Source: Rhodocyclaceae bacterium (GTDB lineage Bacteria > Pseudomonadota > Gammaproteobacteria > Burkholderiales > Rhodocyclaceae). Taken from it: a DNA stretch of 64,000 nt. The stretch covers positions 1,364,001 through 1,428,000 of the forward strand of contig JADJAS010000007.1 of the NCBI GenBank assembly GCA_016704145.1, in the 5' to 3' direction. The first letter of the stretch is position 1; each line of letters starts with the position of its first letter. Shown one piece after another: positions 18,157 to 26,047 of this stretch. A model generated the notes under the pieces. That model was given only the letters and a program-made list of their open reading frames with translations. It was not told where the DNA came from and ran no database searches. Both the position numbers and the translations under genes were made by a program.

Positions 18157-18777
18157 GTGGCCCGTCCGGCGACTGTCTGGGGTTTCTTCTTCGCCGCGCT
18201 GGCCTGGTTTCTGGCATTGACGCTGCTCTGGATGCAGGTGTCGGCGTGGACGTCGTATCCCGCCGGCGGTCTGGCGCACATCGTCCTGGGCAATGGTGCC
18301 GCGCAGTGGGTGCGCGCCGTGCACAAGGAACCCGGGCGCATCGAAGTGGATACGCGGGTCGTCGTTCCGGCTGCCGCGCAGGGCAACCGCCAGGCAGTGG
18401 CTGAACTGATCGCGGAAGTGGAGACGGCCCGCTATGCCTACGGTCTGCCGCTGTTCCTGGCGTTGCTGTTCGCCGCGCGCGGCCGGCAGATCGTGCGCAG
18501 GGCCTTGCTGGGTTACGCGATCCTGCTGGTGCCCCAGGCCTTCAGTCTCGTCTTCAGCATCCTCAAGCAGGTCATCGTTGCCGGCGGCAGTCCCGCTACT
18601 CTTGGGGTTGCCGCCTGGCAGATGGAAGGCATCGCGCTGGGCTATCAGTTTGGCAGCCTGCTGTTGCCGACGCTGGCACCGGTCCTGCTCTGGCTCTGGT
18701 TCGACCGCGCTTTCTTTTCCTCCATCGTCGTCGAGGGCTGGCTGGCGCGAAATGCCGGCGGCGGCGTCGACAGCTGA
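18157..18777 (+). CDS. Exosortase H-associated membrane protein
   Basis: 206 residues from a GTG at 18157, four bases after the xrtH stop codon. There is an N-terminal helix (VWGFFFAALAWFLALTLLWMQV), a periplasmic loop of about 70 residues, then several helices. No catalytic motif is visible. Position and layout match the membrane protein regularly paired with XrtH, probably a partner or accessory of sorting. The family assignment rests mainly on context. Confidence 0.68.
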   Translation: MARPATVWGFFFAALAWFLALTLLWMQVSAWTSYPAGGLAHIVLGNGAAQWVRAVHKEPGRIEVDTRVVVPAAAQGNRQAVAELIAEVETARYAYGLPLFLALLFAARGRQIVRRALLGYAILLVPQAFSLVFSILKQVIVAGGSPATLGVAAWQMEGIALGYQFGSLLLPTLAPVLLWLWFDRAFFSSIVVEGWLARNAGGGVDS

Positions 18778-18789
18778 CCAGGGATCGTC

Positions 18790-19017
18790 ATGATCGACAA
18801 CACCAGCGAGCCAAAGCCCCTCGTCGTCAACTGCCCGATCTGCGGCAAGCCGGTCGCGTGGCGGGCGGAAAACGCCTGCCGGCCGTTCTGTTCCGAACGC
18901 TGCAAGCAGATCGATCTCGGCGCCTGGGCCAATGAGGAATACCGCGTGCCGGCGAGCGACTCAGACCCAAGCGGCCCGAATGGCGGCGATGCCGTGGGCG
19001 CCGGCGGCGCGCGCTGA
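18790..19017 (+). CDS. yacG: DNA gyrase inhibitor / zinc-binding protein YacG
   Basis: 75 residues with the YacG zinc-finger pattern NCPICGKPV ... RPFCSERCKQIDLGAWANEEYRVP; the four cysteines are present. YacG binds GyrB and blocks gyrase DNA binding. The Gly/Asp/Ala-rich tail after residue 54 overlaps the 3' end of the converging Nudix-ThiE gene by 57 bases, so the tail is coding on both strands. Confidence 0.9.
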   Translation: MIDNTSEPKPLVVNCPICGKPVAWRAENACRPFCSERCKQIDLGAWANEEYRVPASDSDPSGPNGGDAVGAGGAR

Positions 19018-19893
19018 ATCGAGGTCCGCGCGGCTGAGGCCGCCGATGGCGTAGGCGGGCAGCGGGCAATTCTCCAGCAGGCGTGCCAACGCATTCCAGC
19101 CGATGCCGGGCTGGCCGGAGTGGCTGGCGGTCGGCTTGATGGCGCCGATCACGACGAAGTCGATCTGATGGTCGATGGCGCGCCTGAGCTCCGCCGCATC
19201 GTGGCAGGAGGCGGCCACCAGCGGCAGGTTCGGACGGCCGCACAGCATTTTCAATTGCTCGCTGGCCAAGTGGACGCCGTCGGCGCCGACCGCCCGGGCC
19301 AGCTGCGCATCGCCATTGATCAGCACGCGCGCGCCGTGGCGGCGGCAGAGTGCGACGGCGGCGGCGGCAAACGGTTCGCGCTGGTCGGCGGGCAGTTTCG
19401 ATTCGCGCAGTTGTATCAGACGCAAACCTTTCTGCAGGGCGTGCTCCAGCAAAGTCAGCTGTGGTGACACGCCGATCTCGTGCGCGTGCGTGATGCCGTA
19501 GAAGTCCGGTAGCGCCAGCGCCGCCAGCACCGGCGCGTTGGCGGGCAGCATCGGCGCCACGGTGGTCGCGCCCGGCGTCTGCCATTCGAGTGCGGCATGG
19601 ACGTGGTCGCGCAGTTCGCCGCGCCACTCGGGCACGCGGAAGAAATGCAGCCGCACGTGCGCGTGTTCATACACATGCTCGCGCACGATCCACGGCGTGG
19701 CGCGCAATACCTCGATCTCCAGCTCCTCGCGCAGCTCGCGGACCAGCGCCTGGCGCGGCGTTTCGCCGGCCTCAACCTTGCCGCCCGGAAATTCCCAATA
19801 GCCGGGATAGAAGGTATCCGGCGCGCGCCGGCCGAGTAGAAAACTGCCATCGGGACGCTCGATGACGGCGGCGGCGACTTCGGTGATACTCAC
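18961..19893 (-). CDS. Nudix hydrolase (MutT-like) fused to a ThiE-like domain
   Basis: 310 residues from a GTG at 19893 whose last bases overlap the TGA of the upstream ATPase gene. Residues 1-130: MutT-type Nudix domain with box GGKVEAGETPRQALVRELREEL, starting after FPG. Residues about 135-310: thiamine-phosphate-synthase-like barrel with RLIQLRES, VLINGDAQLARAVGADGVHL and FVVIGAIKPTASH. This fusion is known beside yacG in beta- and gammaproteobacteria. The Nudix half should hydrolyse oxidised nucleotides. Whether the ThiE half is an active synthase is unclear. Confidence 0.87.
   Translation of the reverse strand: MSITEVAAAVIERPDGSFLLGRRAPDTFYPGYWEFPGGKVEAGETPRQALVRELREELEIEVLRATPWIVREHVYEHAHVRLHFFRVPEWRGELRDHVHAALEWQTPGATTVAPMLPANAPVLAALALPDFYGITHAHEIGVSPQLTLLEHALQKGLRLIQLRESKLPADQREPFAAAAVALCRRHGARVLINGDAQLARAVGADGVHLASEQLKMLCGRPNLPLVAASCHDAAELRRAIDHQIDFVVIGAIKPTASHSGQPGIGWNALARLLENCPLPAYAIGGLSRADLDSARAAGAHGIAAIRAAWV
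19450..19473 (+). repeat. 24-nt dispersed repeat, copy in the Nudix-ThiE gene
   Basis: Core with one change (CAAAGTCAG), then CTGTGG and TGACACGCC. It lies antisense to the gene and encodes GVSPQLTLL at the start of the ThiE-like domain. Confidence 0.7.
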
Positions 19894-20765
19894 TTGGTCG
19901 CGTGCCGACCCGCATAGTCGCGCGCGAATTGCCAGGCGACGCGGCCGCTGCGCGAGCCGCGCATCAACGCCCATTGCAGCGCTTCGTGGCGAATATGTTG
20001 GCGTGTGGCCACGGCTGACTTTTCGTCGAAGCCGAAATTTTTCAGCCACTGCGCGCAGATGGCGAGGTAGGCGTCCTGGTCGAAGGGATAAAACGATAGC
20101 CAGAGGCCGAAGCGTTCCGAGAGCGACACCTTTTCCTCGGTGGTTTCGCCGGGATGAATCTCGCCATTGTCGGCGTGCTGCACCTGGAGATTCTCCGCCA
20201 TGGTCTCGGGCATCAGGTGGCGGCGATTCGACGTCGCGTAGATCAGCAGGTTGTCGGGCATGCCGGCGATGGAGCCGTCGAGCACCGACTTCAGCGCCTT
20301 GTAACCCGGCTCGCCGGACTCGAAAGACAAGTCGTCGCAAAAGATGATGAAGCGCTCGGGCCGGCTGGCGATCAGGTCGACGATCTCCGGCAGATCGACC
20401 AGATCGTGCTTGTCGACCTCGATCAGGCGCAGGCCCTTGGGCCCGAACTTGTGCAGCACGGCCTTGATCAGCGACGACTTGCCGGTGCCGCGCGCGCCGG
20501 TCAGCAGCACGTTGTTCGCGCTGCGGCCGGTAATGAACTGGCGCGTGTTCTGTGCGATGCGCTTTTTCTGTTCGTCGACTTCCAGCAGGTCGTCGAGCCG
20601 GATGCGATGCGGATGCCGCACGGCCTCGAGATGGCCGCGGTTCTGTCGCTTGCGCCAGCGGAAGGCGCTCGCGCTCCAGTTCGGCGCGGGTGCCGGCGGC
20701 GGCAGCAATGTCTCGATGCGGGCAATCAGCGCTTCGGCGCGCAGCAGGAATTGGTCGAGTTCCAC
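19890..20765 (-). CDS. DUF815 AAA-type ATPase
   Basis: 291 residues. Walker A is GARGTGKSSLIKAVL (about residues 90-104), Walker B is FIIFCDDLSFE, and a YATSNRRHLMPE sensor segment follows, all typical of the DUF815 family. Function in the cell is not established; the family resembles P-loop loader ATPases. It sits between mltA (divergent) and the Nudix-ThiE gene, with which it overlaps at the stop/start. This neighbourhood is common in betaproteobacteria. Confidence 0.85.
   Translation of the reverse strand: MELDQFLLRAEALIARIETLLPPPAPAPNWSASAFRWRKRQNRGHLEAVRHPHRIRLDDLLEVDEQKKRIAQNTRQFITGRSANNVLLTGARGTGKSSLIKAVLHKFGPKGLRLIEVDKHDLVDLPEIVDLIASRPERFIIFCDDLSFESGEPGYKALKSVLDGSIAGMPDNLLIYATSNRRHLMPETMAENLQVQHADNGEIHPGETTEEKVSLSERFGLWLSFYPFDQDAYLAICAQWLKNFGFDEKSAVATRQHIRHEALQWALMRGSRSGRVAWQFARDYAGRHATK
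20000..20024 (-). repeat. 24-nt dispersed repeat, copy in the DUF815 gene
   Basis: On the reverse strand the core has one extra A (GAAAAGTCAG), then CCGTGG and CCACACGCC, 25 nt in all. It encodes KSAVATRQ near the C-terminus of the ATPase. Confidence 0.7.
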
Positions 20766-20811
20766 TTCGGGTAAGCTGCTTGGATTGATGACGCCAGAAC
20801 TCTAGCAGAAC

Positions 20812-21999
20812 ATGCAATACCTCATTTCCCTATTGGCGGCGGCAATGCTGGCGGGTTGCGCCCTGCCGCCGTCGACCTGCCCGCCCAGCCAGCCCTGTCC
20901 GGCGTGCCCGGTCTGTCCGCCAGTCGAGCCGGCATTTCCACCCAAGCCGCCGGAGAAACCCCTGCGGCCCGCCGAGTGGAGCGATCTCGTGGGCTGGCTC
21001 GATGACGAACAGCTCGCGGCTTTCGAGGTTTTCCTCGCGTCCTGCGGCAAGATCGAAAGTCAGCCGTCGTGGCACGCCGCCTGTGCGTCGGCACGCACTG
21101 CCGGCGTCAAGTCGACCGCCGGGGCGCGGGCATGGTTCGAGGCGCAGTTCCGGCCCTGGGCGCTGATGAATCCGGACGGCACGCGCAACGGACTGATCAC
21201 CGGTTACTACGAGCCCGTGCTGAAGGGCAGCCGAACGCGCAAGCCGCCGTATCTCTCGCCACTCTTCGCGCCACCCGACGACATGGTGTCGGTCGAACTC
21301 GGCGATCTCTATCCAGAATTGAAGAACCTGCGCCTGCGCGGCCGCATCGAGGGCCGCAAGCTGGTGCCCTATTACTCGCGCGCCGAGTGGACGCAGCAGG
21401 AGAACGGCCGGAAGGGAGGCGCGCTGTTCTGGATCGACGATCCGCTCGATCTCTTCTTCATGCAGGTGCAAGGCTCGGGGCAGGTGGTGCTCGACGACGG
21501 CGCGCGCGTGCGCGTCGGCTACGCCGACCAGAACGGCCATCCGTACCGCTCGATCGGCAAGTGGCTGGTGGATCAGGGCGAGCTCAAGCTCGAACAGGCT
21601 TCGATGCAGGGCATCAAGGCCTGGGCGCGCGCCAATCCGAAGCGCGTGCAGGAACTGCTCAATGCCAATCCCAGCCTGGTGTTCTTCCGCGAGCTGCCGC
21701 TGAATGGATCGGGCCCGCCGGGGGCGCTGGGCGTGCCGCTGACGCCCGAGCGCAGCATCGCCGTCGATCCGCGCGTCGTTGCGCTCGGCGCACCGGTCTT
21801 CGTCGCCACTACCTGGCCGAACGAGGAGCGTCCGCTGAATCGGCTGATGCTGGCGCAGGATACCGGCGGCGCGATACGCGGCGCGGTGCGCGCCGACTTC
21901 TATTGGGGCAGTGGCAATGATGCCGGCAACCTGGCCGGACGCATGAAGCAGTCCGGCGCCATGTGGGTGCTGATGCCGAGGGCCTGGTCACCGAAATGA
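20812..21999 (+). CDS. mltA: Membrane-bound lytic murein transglycosylase A
   Basis: 395 residues. Lipoprotein signal with lipobox LAGC at about residue 16, then a Pro/Cys-rich linker. The MltA barrel follows with GLITGYYEPVLKGS, LFFMQVQGSGQVVLDDG and the 3D domain AQDTGGAIRGAVRADFYWGSG, which holds the catalytic Asp. It cleaves peptidoglycan glycan strands to anhydromuropeptides at the outer membrane. FLASCGKI...WHAAC is the normal family segment, here overlapping a copy of the 24-nt repeat. Confidence 0.93.
   Translation: MQYLISLLAAAMLAGCALPPSTCPPSQPCPACPVCPPVEPAFPPKPPEKPLRPAEWSDLVGWLDDEQLAAFEVFLASCGKIESQPSWHAACASARTAGVKSTAGARAWFEAQFRPWALMNPDGTRNGLITGYYEPVLKGSRTRKPPYLSPLFAPPDDMVSVELGDLYPELKNLRLRGRIEGRKLVPYYSRAEWTQQENGRKGGALFWIDDPLDLFFMQVQGSGQVVLDDGARVRVGYADQNGHPYRSIGKWLVDQGELKLEQASMQGIKAWARANPKRVQELLNANPSLVFFRELPLNGSGPPGALGVPLTPERSIAVDPRVVALGAPVFVATTWPNEERPLNRLMLAQDTGGAIRGAVRADFYWGSGNDAGNLAGRMKQSGAMWVLMPRAWSPK
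21055..21078 (+). repeat. 24-nt dispersed repeat, copy in mltA
   Basis: GAAAGTCAG, then CCGTCG and TGGCACGCC. Sense to mltA, it encodes ESQPSWHA where the family usually has a similar Pro-x-Trp segment. It therefore replaces, rather than interrupts, conserved sequence. Confidence 0.75.
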
Positions 22000-22016
22000 G
22001 GCATTGACGACCTGTC

Positions 22017-22033
22017 GGCACCGCGATGGTGCA
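22017..22033 (+). promoter_or_regulatory. NtrC-type enhancer site upstream of the ammonium transporter gene
   Basis: GCACC (22018-22022) and GGTGC (22028-22032) form a perfect inverted repeat with 5 bases between, matching the known NtrC box. It lies about 55-70 bases upstream of the -24 element of the sigma-54 promoter, a normal enhancer distance. Confidence 0.7.
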
Positions 22034-22085
22034 ACGAAGCTCACTCACTGGCGCCAAACCATTGTTTTGTCGTAAGTCGAGGTCA

Positions 22086-22101
22086 GGGCACGCTTGTTGC
22101 A
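22086..22101 (+). promoter_or_regulatory. Sigma-54 (-24/-12) promoter of the ammonium transporter gene
   Basis: GGGCACG at 22086-22092 and TTGCA at 22097-22101 match the -24/-12 consensus with correct spacing (GG at 87-88, GC at 99-100). Only the first T of TGGCAC is changed. The start of transcription would be near 22112, 33 bases before the gene. Confidence 0.72.
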
Positions 22102-22144
22102 GCGGTGCACGGGATTCGTGCTTGCTTATCCCGAGGGCCCCAAG

Positions 22145-23350
22145 ATGGAGAATCTGAAAACTTCCGCTGACGTGCTGTTCATCCTGCTCGGGGCGATCAT
22201 GATCCTGGCCATGCATGCCGGCTTCGCCTTCCTCGAACTGGGCACCGTCCGGCGCAAAAACCAGGTGAACGCGCTGGTCAAGATCCTGGTCGACTTTTCG
22301 GTCTCGACGCTCGCCTACTTCTTCATCGGCTACGGCATTGCCTACGGCGTGCACTTTTTCGCCGACGCCGAAACGCTGGCGCAGAAGAGCGGTTACGAAC
22401 TGACCAAGTTCTTCTTCCTGCTCACCTTCGCCGCGGCGATCCCGGCCATCGTCTCCGGCGGCATCGCCGAACGGGCCAAGTTGAATCCGCAGCTGGCCGC
22501 CACCTTCCTGCTGGTCGGCTTCGTCTACCCCTTCTTCGAGGGCATCGCATGGAACAACGCCTTTGGCATCCAGGACTGGCTCAAAGCGAGCTTCGGCGAG
22601 AACTTCCACGACTTCGCCGGCTCCGTCGTTGTACATGCCGTCGGCGGCTGGATCGGGCTGGCCGCCGTGCTGCTGCTCGGCGCGCGGCGCGGCCGTTACC
22701 ACAAGGACGGCGGCATCGCCGGCGCGCATCCCCCCTCCAGCATTCCCTTCCTCGCGCTCGGCGCGTGGATTCTCGTGGTCGGCTGGTTCGGCTTCAACGT
22801 CATGAGCGCGCAGACGCTCGACAAGGTATCGGGCCTCGTCGCCATGAACTCGCTGATGGCCATGGTCGGCGGCACGCTGGCCGCCCTGATTGCCGGCAGG
22901 AACGACCCCGGCTTCGTCCATAACGGCCCGCTCGCGGGGCTGGTGGCCGTCTGCGCCGGCTCGGACATCATGCATCCGCTCGGCGCGTTCATCACCGGCG
23001 GTATCGCCGGCGGCCTGTTCGTTGTCATGTTCACGCTCACCCAGAACCGCTGGAAGATCGACGACGTGCTCGGCGTCTGGCCGTTGCATGGCCTGTGCGG
23101 CGCCTGGGGCGGCATCGCCGCCGGCATCTTCGGCGCCAAGGCGATGGGCGGCCTGGGCGGCGTCGCCTTCATGTCGCAGCTGATCGGTACGCTGATGGGC
23201 ATCGTCATCGCCTTCGGCGGCGGCTACATCATCTACGGCCTGCTCAAGAAGGCCGTCGGCATCCGCCTCGACGCCGAGGAGGAATTCAATGGCGCCGACT
23301 TGAGCATCCACAAGATTTCCGCCGGCCCGGAGCGCGAAACGCTCTGGTAA
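22145..23350 (+). CDS. amtB: Ammonium transporter of the Amt family
   Basis: 401 residues from the ATG at 22145; longer in-frame starts would begin inside the promoter. About eleven membrane helices. Twin pore histidines lie in VVHAVGGWIG and PLHGLCGAWGG, and AGSDIMHPLGA is the family signature. It conducts ammonium or ammonia across the inner membrane. There is no signal peptide and no glnK next door, unlike the usual glnK-amtB pair. The NtrC and sigma-54 sites indicate induction by nitrogen limitation. Confidence 0.92.
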   Translation: MENLKTSADVLFILLGAIMILAMHAGFAFLELGTVRRKNQVNALVKILVDFSVSTLAYFFIGYGIAYGVHFFADAETLAQKSGYELTKFFFLLTFAAAIPAIVSGGIAERAKLNPQLAATFLLVGFVYPFFEGIAWNNAFGIQDWLKASFGENFHDFAGSVVVHAVGGWIGLAAVLLLGARRGRYHKDGGIAGAHPPSSIPFLALGAWILVVGWFGFNVMSAQTLDKVSGLVAMNSLMAMVGGTLAALIAGRNDPGFVHNGPLAGLVAVCAGSDIMHPLGAFITGGIAGGLFVVMFTLTQNRWKIDDVLGVWPLHGLCGAWGGIAAGIFGAKAMGGLGGVAFMSQLIGTLMGIVIAFGGGYIIYGLLKKAVGIRLDAEEEFNGADLSIHKISAGPERETLW

Positions 23351-23363
23351 GCGGTCCTGGCGG

Positions 23364-25589
23364 TCAGGATCGCTTCAGCCTGACGCTGAACCAGAAAGTG
23401 CTGCCCTGGCCCGGAACGCTCGATGCACCAGCCTGGCCGCCCATCAATTCGGCCAGGCGCTTGGTGATCACCAGGCCGAGGCCGGTGCCGCCGTGTTCGC
23501 GCGTGCTGGAGTTGTCGCCGAGTTCGAACGGCGTGAAAAGCCGGACCAGCGTCTCGGCGGCGATGCCGACGCCGGTGTCCTCGACCTCGAAGCGGATCAG
23601 CGCGTCCTTGCCGGTGTCGGCTTCGAGCCGCGCGCGCAGGGTCACCGAACCCTGCTCCGTGAACTTGACGGCGTTGGCCACGTAGTTGGCCAGCGCCGAG
23701 CGGATGCGACTGGGGGCGCCGATCATTGCCGTCGGTAGCCCGCTGCTGGCAATGACCGACAATGCCAGCCCCTTGGCCTGGGCCTGCGCGGTGAACATGC
23801 CTGCCACCTCGCGCATGAGGGTATCCGCGTCCACGGCGGTTTGCTCCAACTCCAACTGGCCGGCCTCGAGTTTGGCGAACTCCAGCACGTCGCCGATCAG
23901 GGCGAGCAAGCGTTTGACGGCATTGTCGATCTTGTCGAGTCGGCCGATGCTCTTGTCAATATTGCCCGTGACGCTATCGCGGCGGAGCAGGTAGCTCATG
24001 CCGCCGATGGCGTTCAAGGGCGTGCGCAGTTCATGGCTCATGTTGGCCAGGAAGGCGTCCTTGGCGCGGTTGGCCGCATCGGCGGCCTGCTTGGCGGCAA
24101 CCAGTTCCGCGGTGCGCTCGGCGATCAGTTCCTCCAGTCGATCGCGATAGCGCGCCAGCGCCTCGGTCTGCTCTTTGAGATCGGTGACGTCGGCAATGAC
24201 TGCCACCAGGCCCGCCGGTCGGCCTTCGCTGTCGGCGACGCGCACGCTGGTCAGATGTCCCCAGAAGTCGCCGCCGCCGTCGCGCCGGTAATGCCGCTGC
24301 AGATCGGCGAACGTTATCGCGCCCGACATCAGCCCCTCGACGTTGCGGATGGCCGCGGTACGCTCGTCCGGATGAACGCGGTCAACATAAAGGCTGCCTT
24401 GCAGCCGGTTGAGCGGGGTATCGAACATTTGCGCCATGCGCTGGTTGGCACGGCGAATCAGACCATCGGGGCCGATGAAGGCAATGGCGACGCTGGCGGT
24501 ATCGTAGATCGTCTGCAGTTCCTTCTGATTTCGCTGAAGGTCGAGGTTGGCTTGCCGGATTTGCGCCTGACTACGGGTGACGATCGCGACCAGTACGGCG
24601 AGCAGTATGCTGATGGCCAGACCGGCGATCAGCACGATATCTTCCCTGGCCAGCCCCGCCTTGACCTGGGCGCCGGGCAGCGCCTGCGCCGTCACGGTCC
24701 AGGGTCGGCCGGCGACGACGACGGCGCGGGTTTGGGCAAAGCCGGACGGATCGGCGGCGGGGTCGCCGTTGGCGAACAGCAGGGTGCTGGCGGCAACCTG
24801 GCCGTCGTAAACCGCGACGACCACCCGCTGGGATAACTTGGGATTGTCACGTTCGAGGATGCTGGTCATCAATTGCTTCATGCGCAAGGGCGAATAGGCC
24901 CAGCCCATCAGTTCGCGGCTCGCCGCCGGATTCGACGAACCTGACGGCTTGCGATAAATGGGTACATAAACCAGTGTTCCCGCCTGCATGTCCTTATCGG
25001 TTTCCTGAACGAGCGTCACCTTGCCCGACAAGGCTGGCTTGCCGCTCTCGCGCGCGCGGGCCATGGCTTCCCGGCGCGTTGGTTCCGACCACATGTCGAA
25101 GCCAAAGGCGCGCTGATTGCGCCAGTCGAAAGGCTCGAGATAGACGATCGCCGAATAGGTATCCCGCTCGCCGGGCGGACGCACCGTGTACTCGGGAAAG
25201 CCTTCGGCGCGGACCGACTTGACGTGGCCGGCCAGTTCCGCCGGAGCGATCATCCTGGCAAAGCCGACACCCTGGATGCCGGGGTAGCGCTCTTCCAGGC
25301 GCAGGGCGGCGACGAAAGTGCGGAACTCCGCCCGGGAAACGTCGTCGCTGGCTTCGAACAGGCCGACCACGCTGCGCAAAACCTGCTCGTAGGCCGTCAT
25401 GCGCGCCGTCACGCTGTCGACGAAAGTCTCGAATTCGTGAATGAACTCGATGCGGGCCGTTTCGACCGTTTGCTGGTGGGCGGTGCGCCAGAGCGACAGC
25501 GTCAGGCCAAGGTTGGCGGCGAGAACCAGCCACGGCAGCAGCAGAAGGAAACGACGTCCGAATAGGGCGTTCAACATGCTTGAAGTCAC
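23364..25589 (-). CDS. CHASE-PAS sensor histidine kinase
   Basis: 741 residues from a GTG at 25589, or 737 from an ATG at 25577. An N-terminal helix (FLLLLPWLVLAANLGLTLSL), then a periplasmic CHASE domain (about 75-260, with FVAALRLEERYPGIQGVGFARM), a second helix (IVLIAGLAISILLAVLVAIV), a PAS domain (about 360-470), HisKA with NMSHELRTPLNAIGG (His near 518), and HATPase with NYVANAVKF, DTGVGIA and GGTGLGLVITK. CHASE domains sense small extracellular ligands. No response regulator gene is nearby, so its partner is unknown. It converges on the ammonium transporter gene. Confidence 0.88.
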   Translation of the reverse strand: MTSSMLNALFGRRFLLLLPWLVLAANLGLTLSLWRTAHQQTVETARIEFIHEFETFVDSVTARMTAYEQVLRSVVGLFEASDDVSRAEFRTFVAALRLEERYPGIQGVGFARMIAPAELAGHVKSVRAEGFPEYTVRPPGERDTYSAIVYLEPFDWRNQRAFGFDMWSEPTRREAMARARESGKPALSGKVTLVQETDKDMQAGTLVYVPIYRKPSGSSNPAASRELMGWAYSPLRMKQLMTSILERDNPKLSQRVVVAVYDGQVAASTLLFANGDPAADPSGFAQTRAVVVAGRPWTVTAQALPGAQVKAGLAREDIVLIAGLAISILLAVLVAIVTRSQAQIRQANLDLQRNQKELQTIYDTASVAIAFIGPDGLIRRANQRMAQMFDTPLNRLQGSLYVDRVHPDERTAAIRNVEGLMSGAITFADLQRHYRRDGGGDFWGHLTSVRVADSEGRPAGLVAVIADVTDLKEQTEALARYRDRLEELIAERTAELVAAKQAADAANRAKDAFLANMSHELRTPLNAIGGMSYLLRRDSVTGNIDKSIGRLDKIDNAVKRLLALIGDVLEFAKLEAGQLELEQTAVDADTLMREVAGMFTAQAQAKGLALSVIASSGLPTAMIGAPSRIRSALANYVANAVKFTEQGSVTLRARLEADTGKDALIRFEVEDTGVGIAAETLVRLFTPFELGDNSSTREHGGTGLGLVITKRLAELMGGQAGASSVPGQGSTFWFSVRLKRS

Positions 25590-25784
25590 GTGCGATCGGG
25601 CAGGGTGCTTGCAGGCAACCGTTTCAGCTTACCGCAATTCGACCGGAACGGGGGCTGCGTCACGGCTGCTTGCGCAGCCAGTTTTGGCTGATCGGAAACG
25701 AAGATGACCTTGCAAAACTTGTTGAAGATCGGCCGGCTTAAGCCGCATGCGCCGACGGCGCTCGGCGGCAACCGCCGCGCCGCT

Positions 25785-26021
25785 TCAGCCCCGCGGGCTA
25801 TCGCCATCGGTTGCAGTCGATGGCGGATCGTCGTCGAACTCGAGGCCCCAGTCGCCGTGGAGATACCAGTCCTCGCCCATCAACTCCACGGGATGCTGCG
25901 TGCGGTCGGCGCCGTTGCCGCAGCCCAGATTGTCCGTAGGGCAATACTTGTCGCACCCCCAGCAGATGCGCTCGGGATGCTTGGGGTGGCGCGGAAAGCG
26001 CTTGGTCATGACTTTGGGCAT
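25785..26021 (-). CDS. DUF3079 small zinc-finger-like protein
   Basis: 78 residues with HPKHPERICWGCDKYCPTDN, then LGCGNGADRTQHPVELMGEDW. The Cys pattern and the TQHPVEL phrase are those of DUF3079, a small conserved proteobacterial protein of unknown role. Four clustered cysteines suggest metal binding. It lies just after pycA on the same strand. I see no other gene in 25590-25784. Confidence 0.82.
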   Translation of the reverse strand: MPKVMTKRFPRHPKHPERICWGCDKYCPTDNLGCGNGADRTQHPVELMGEDWYLHGDWGLEFDDDPPSTATDGDSPRG

Positions 26022-26047
26022 GTTGGCGAAGGTTTTCGCGCGGCCTG

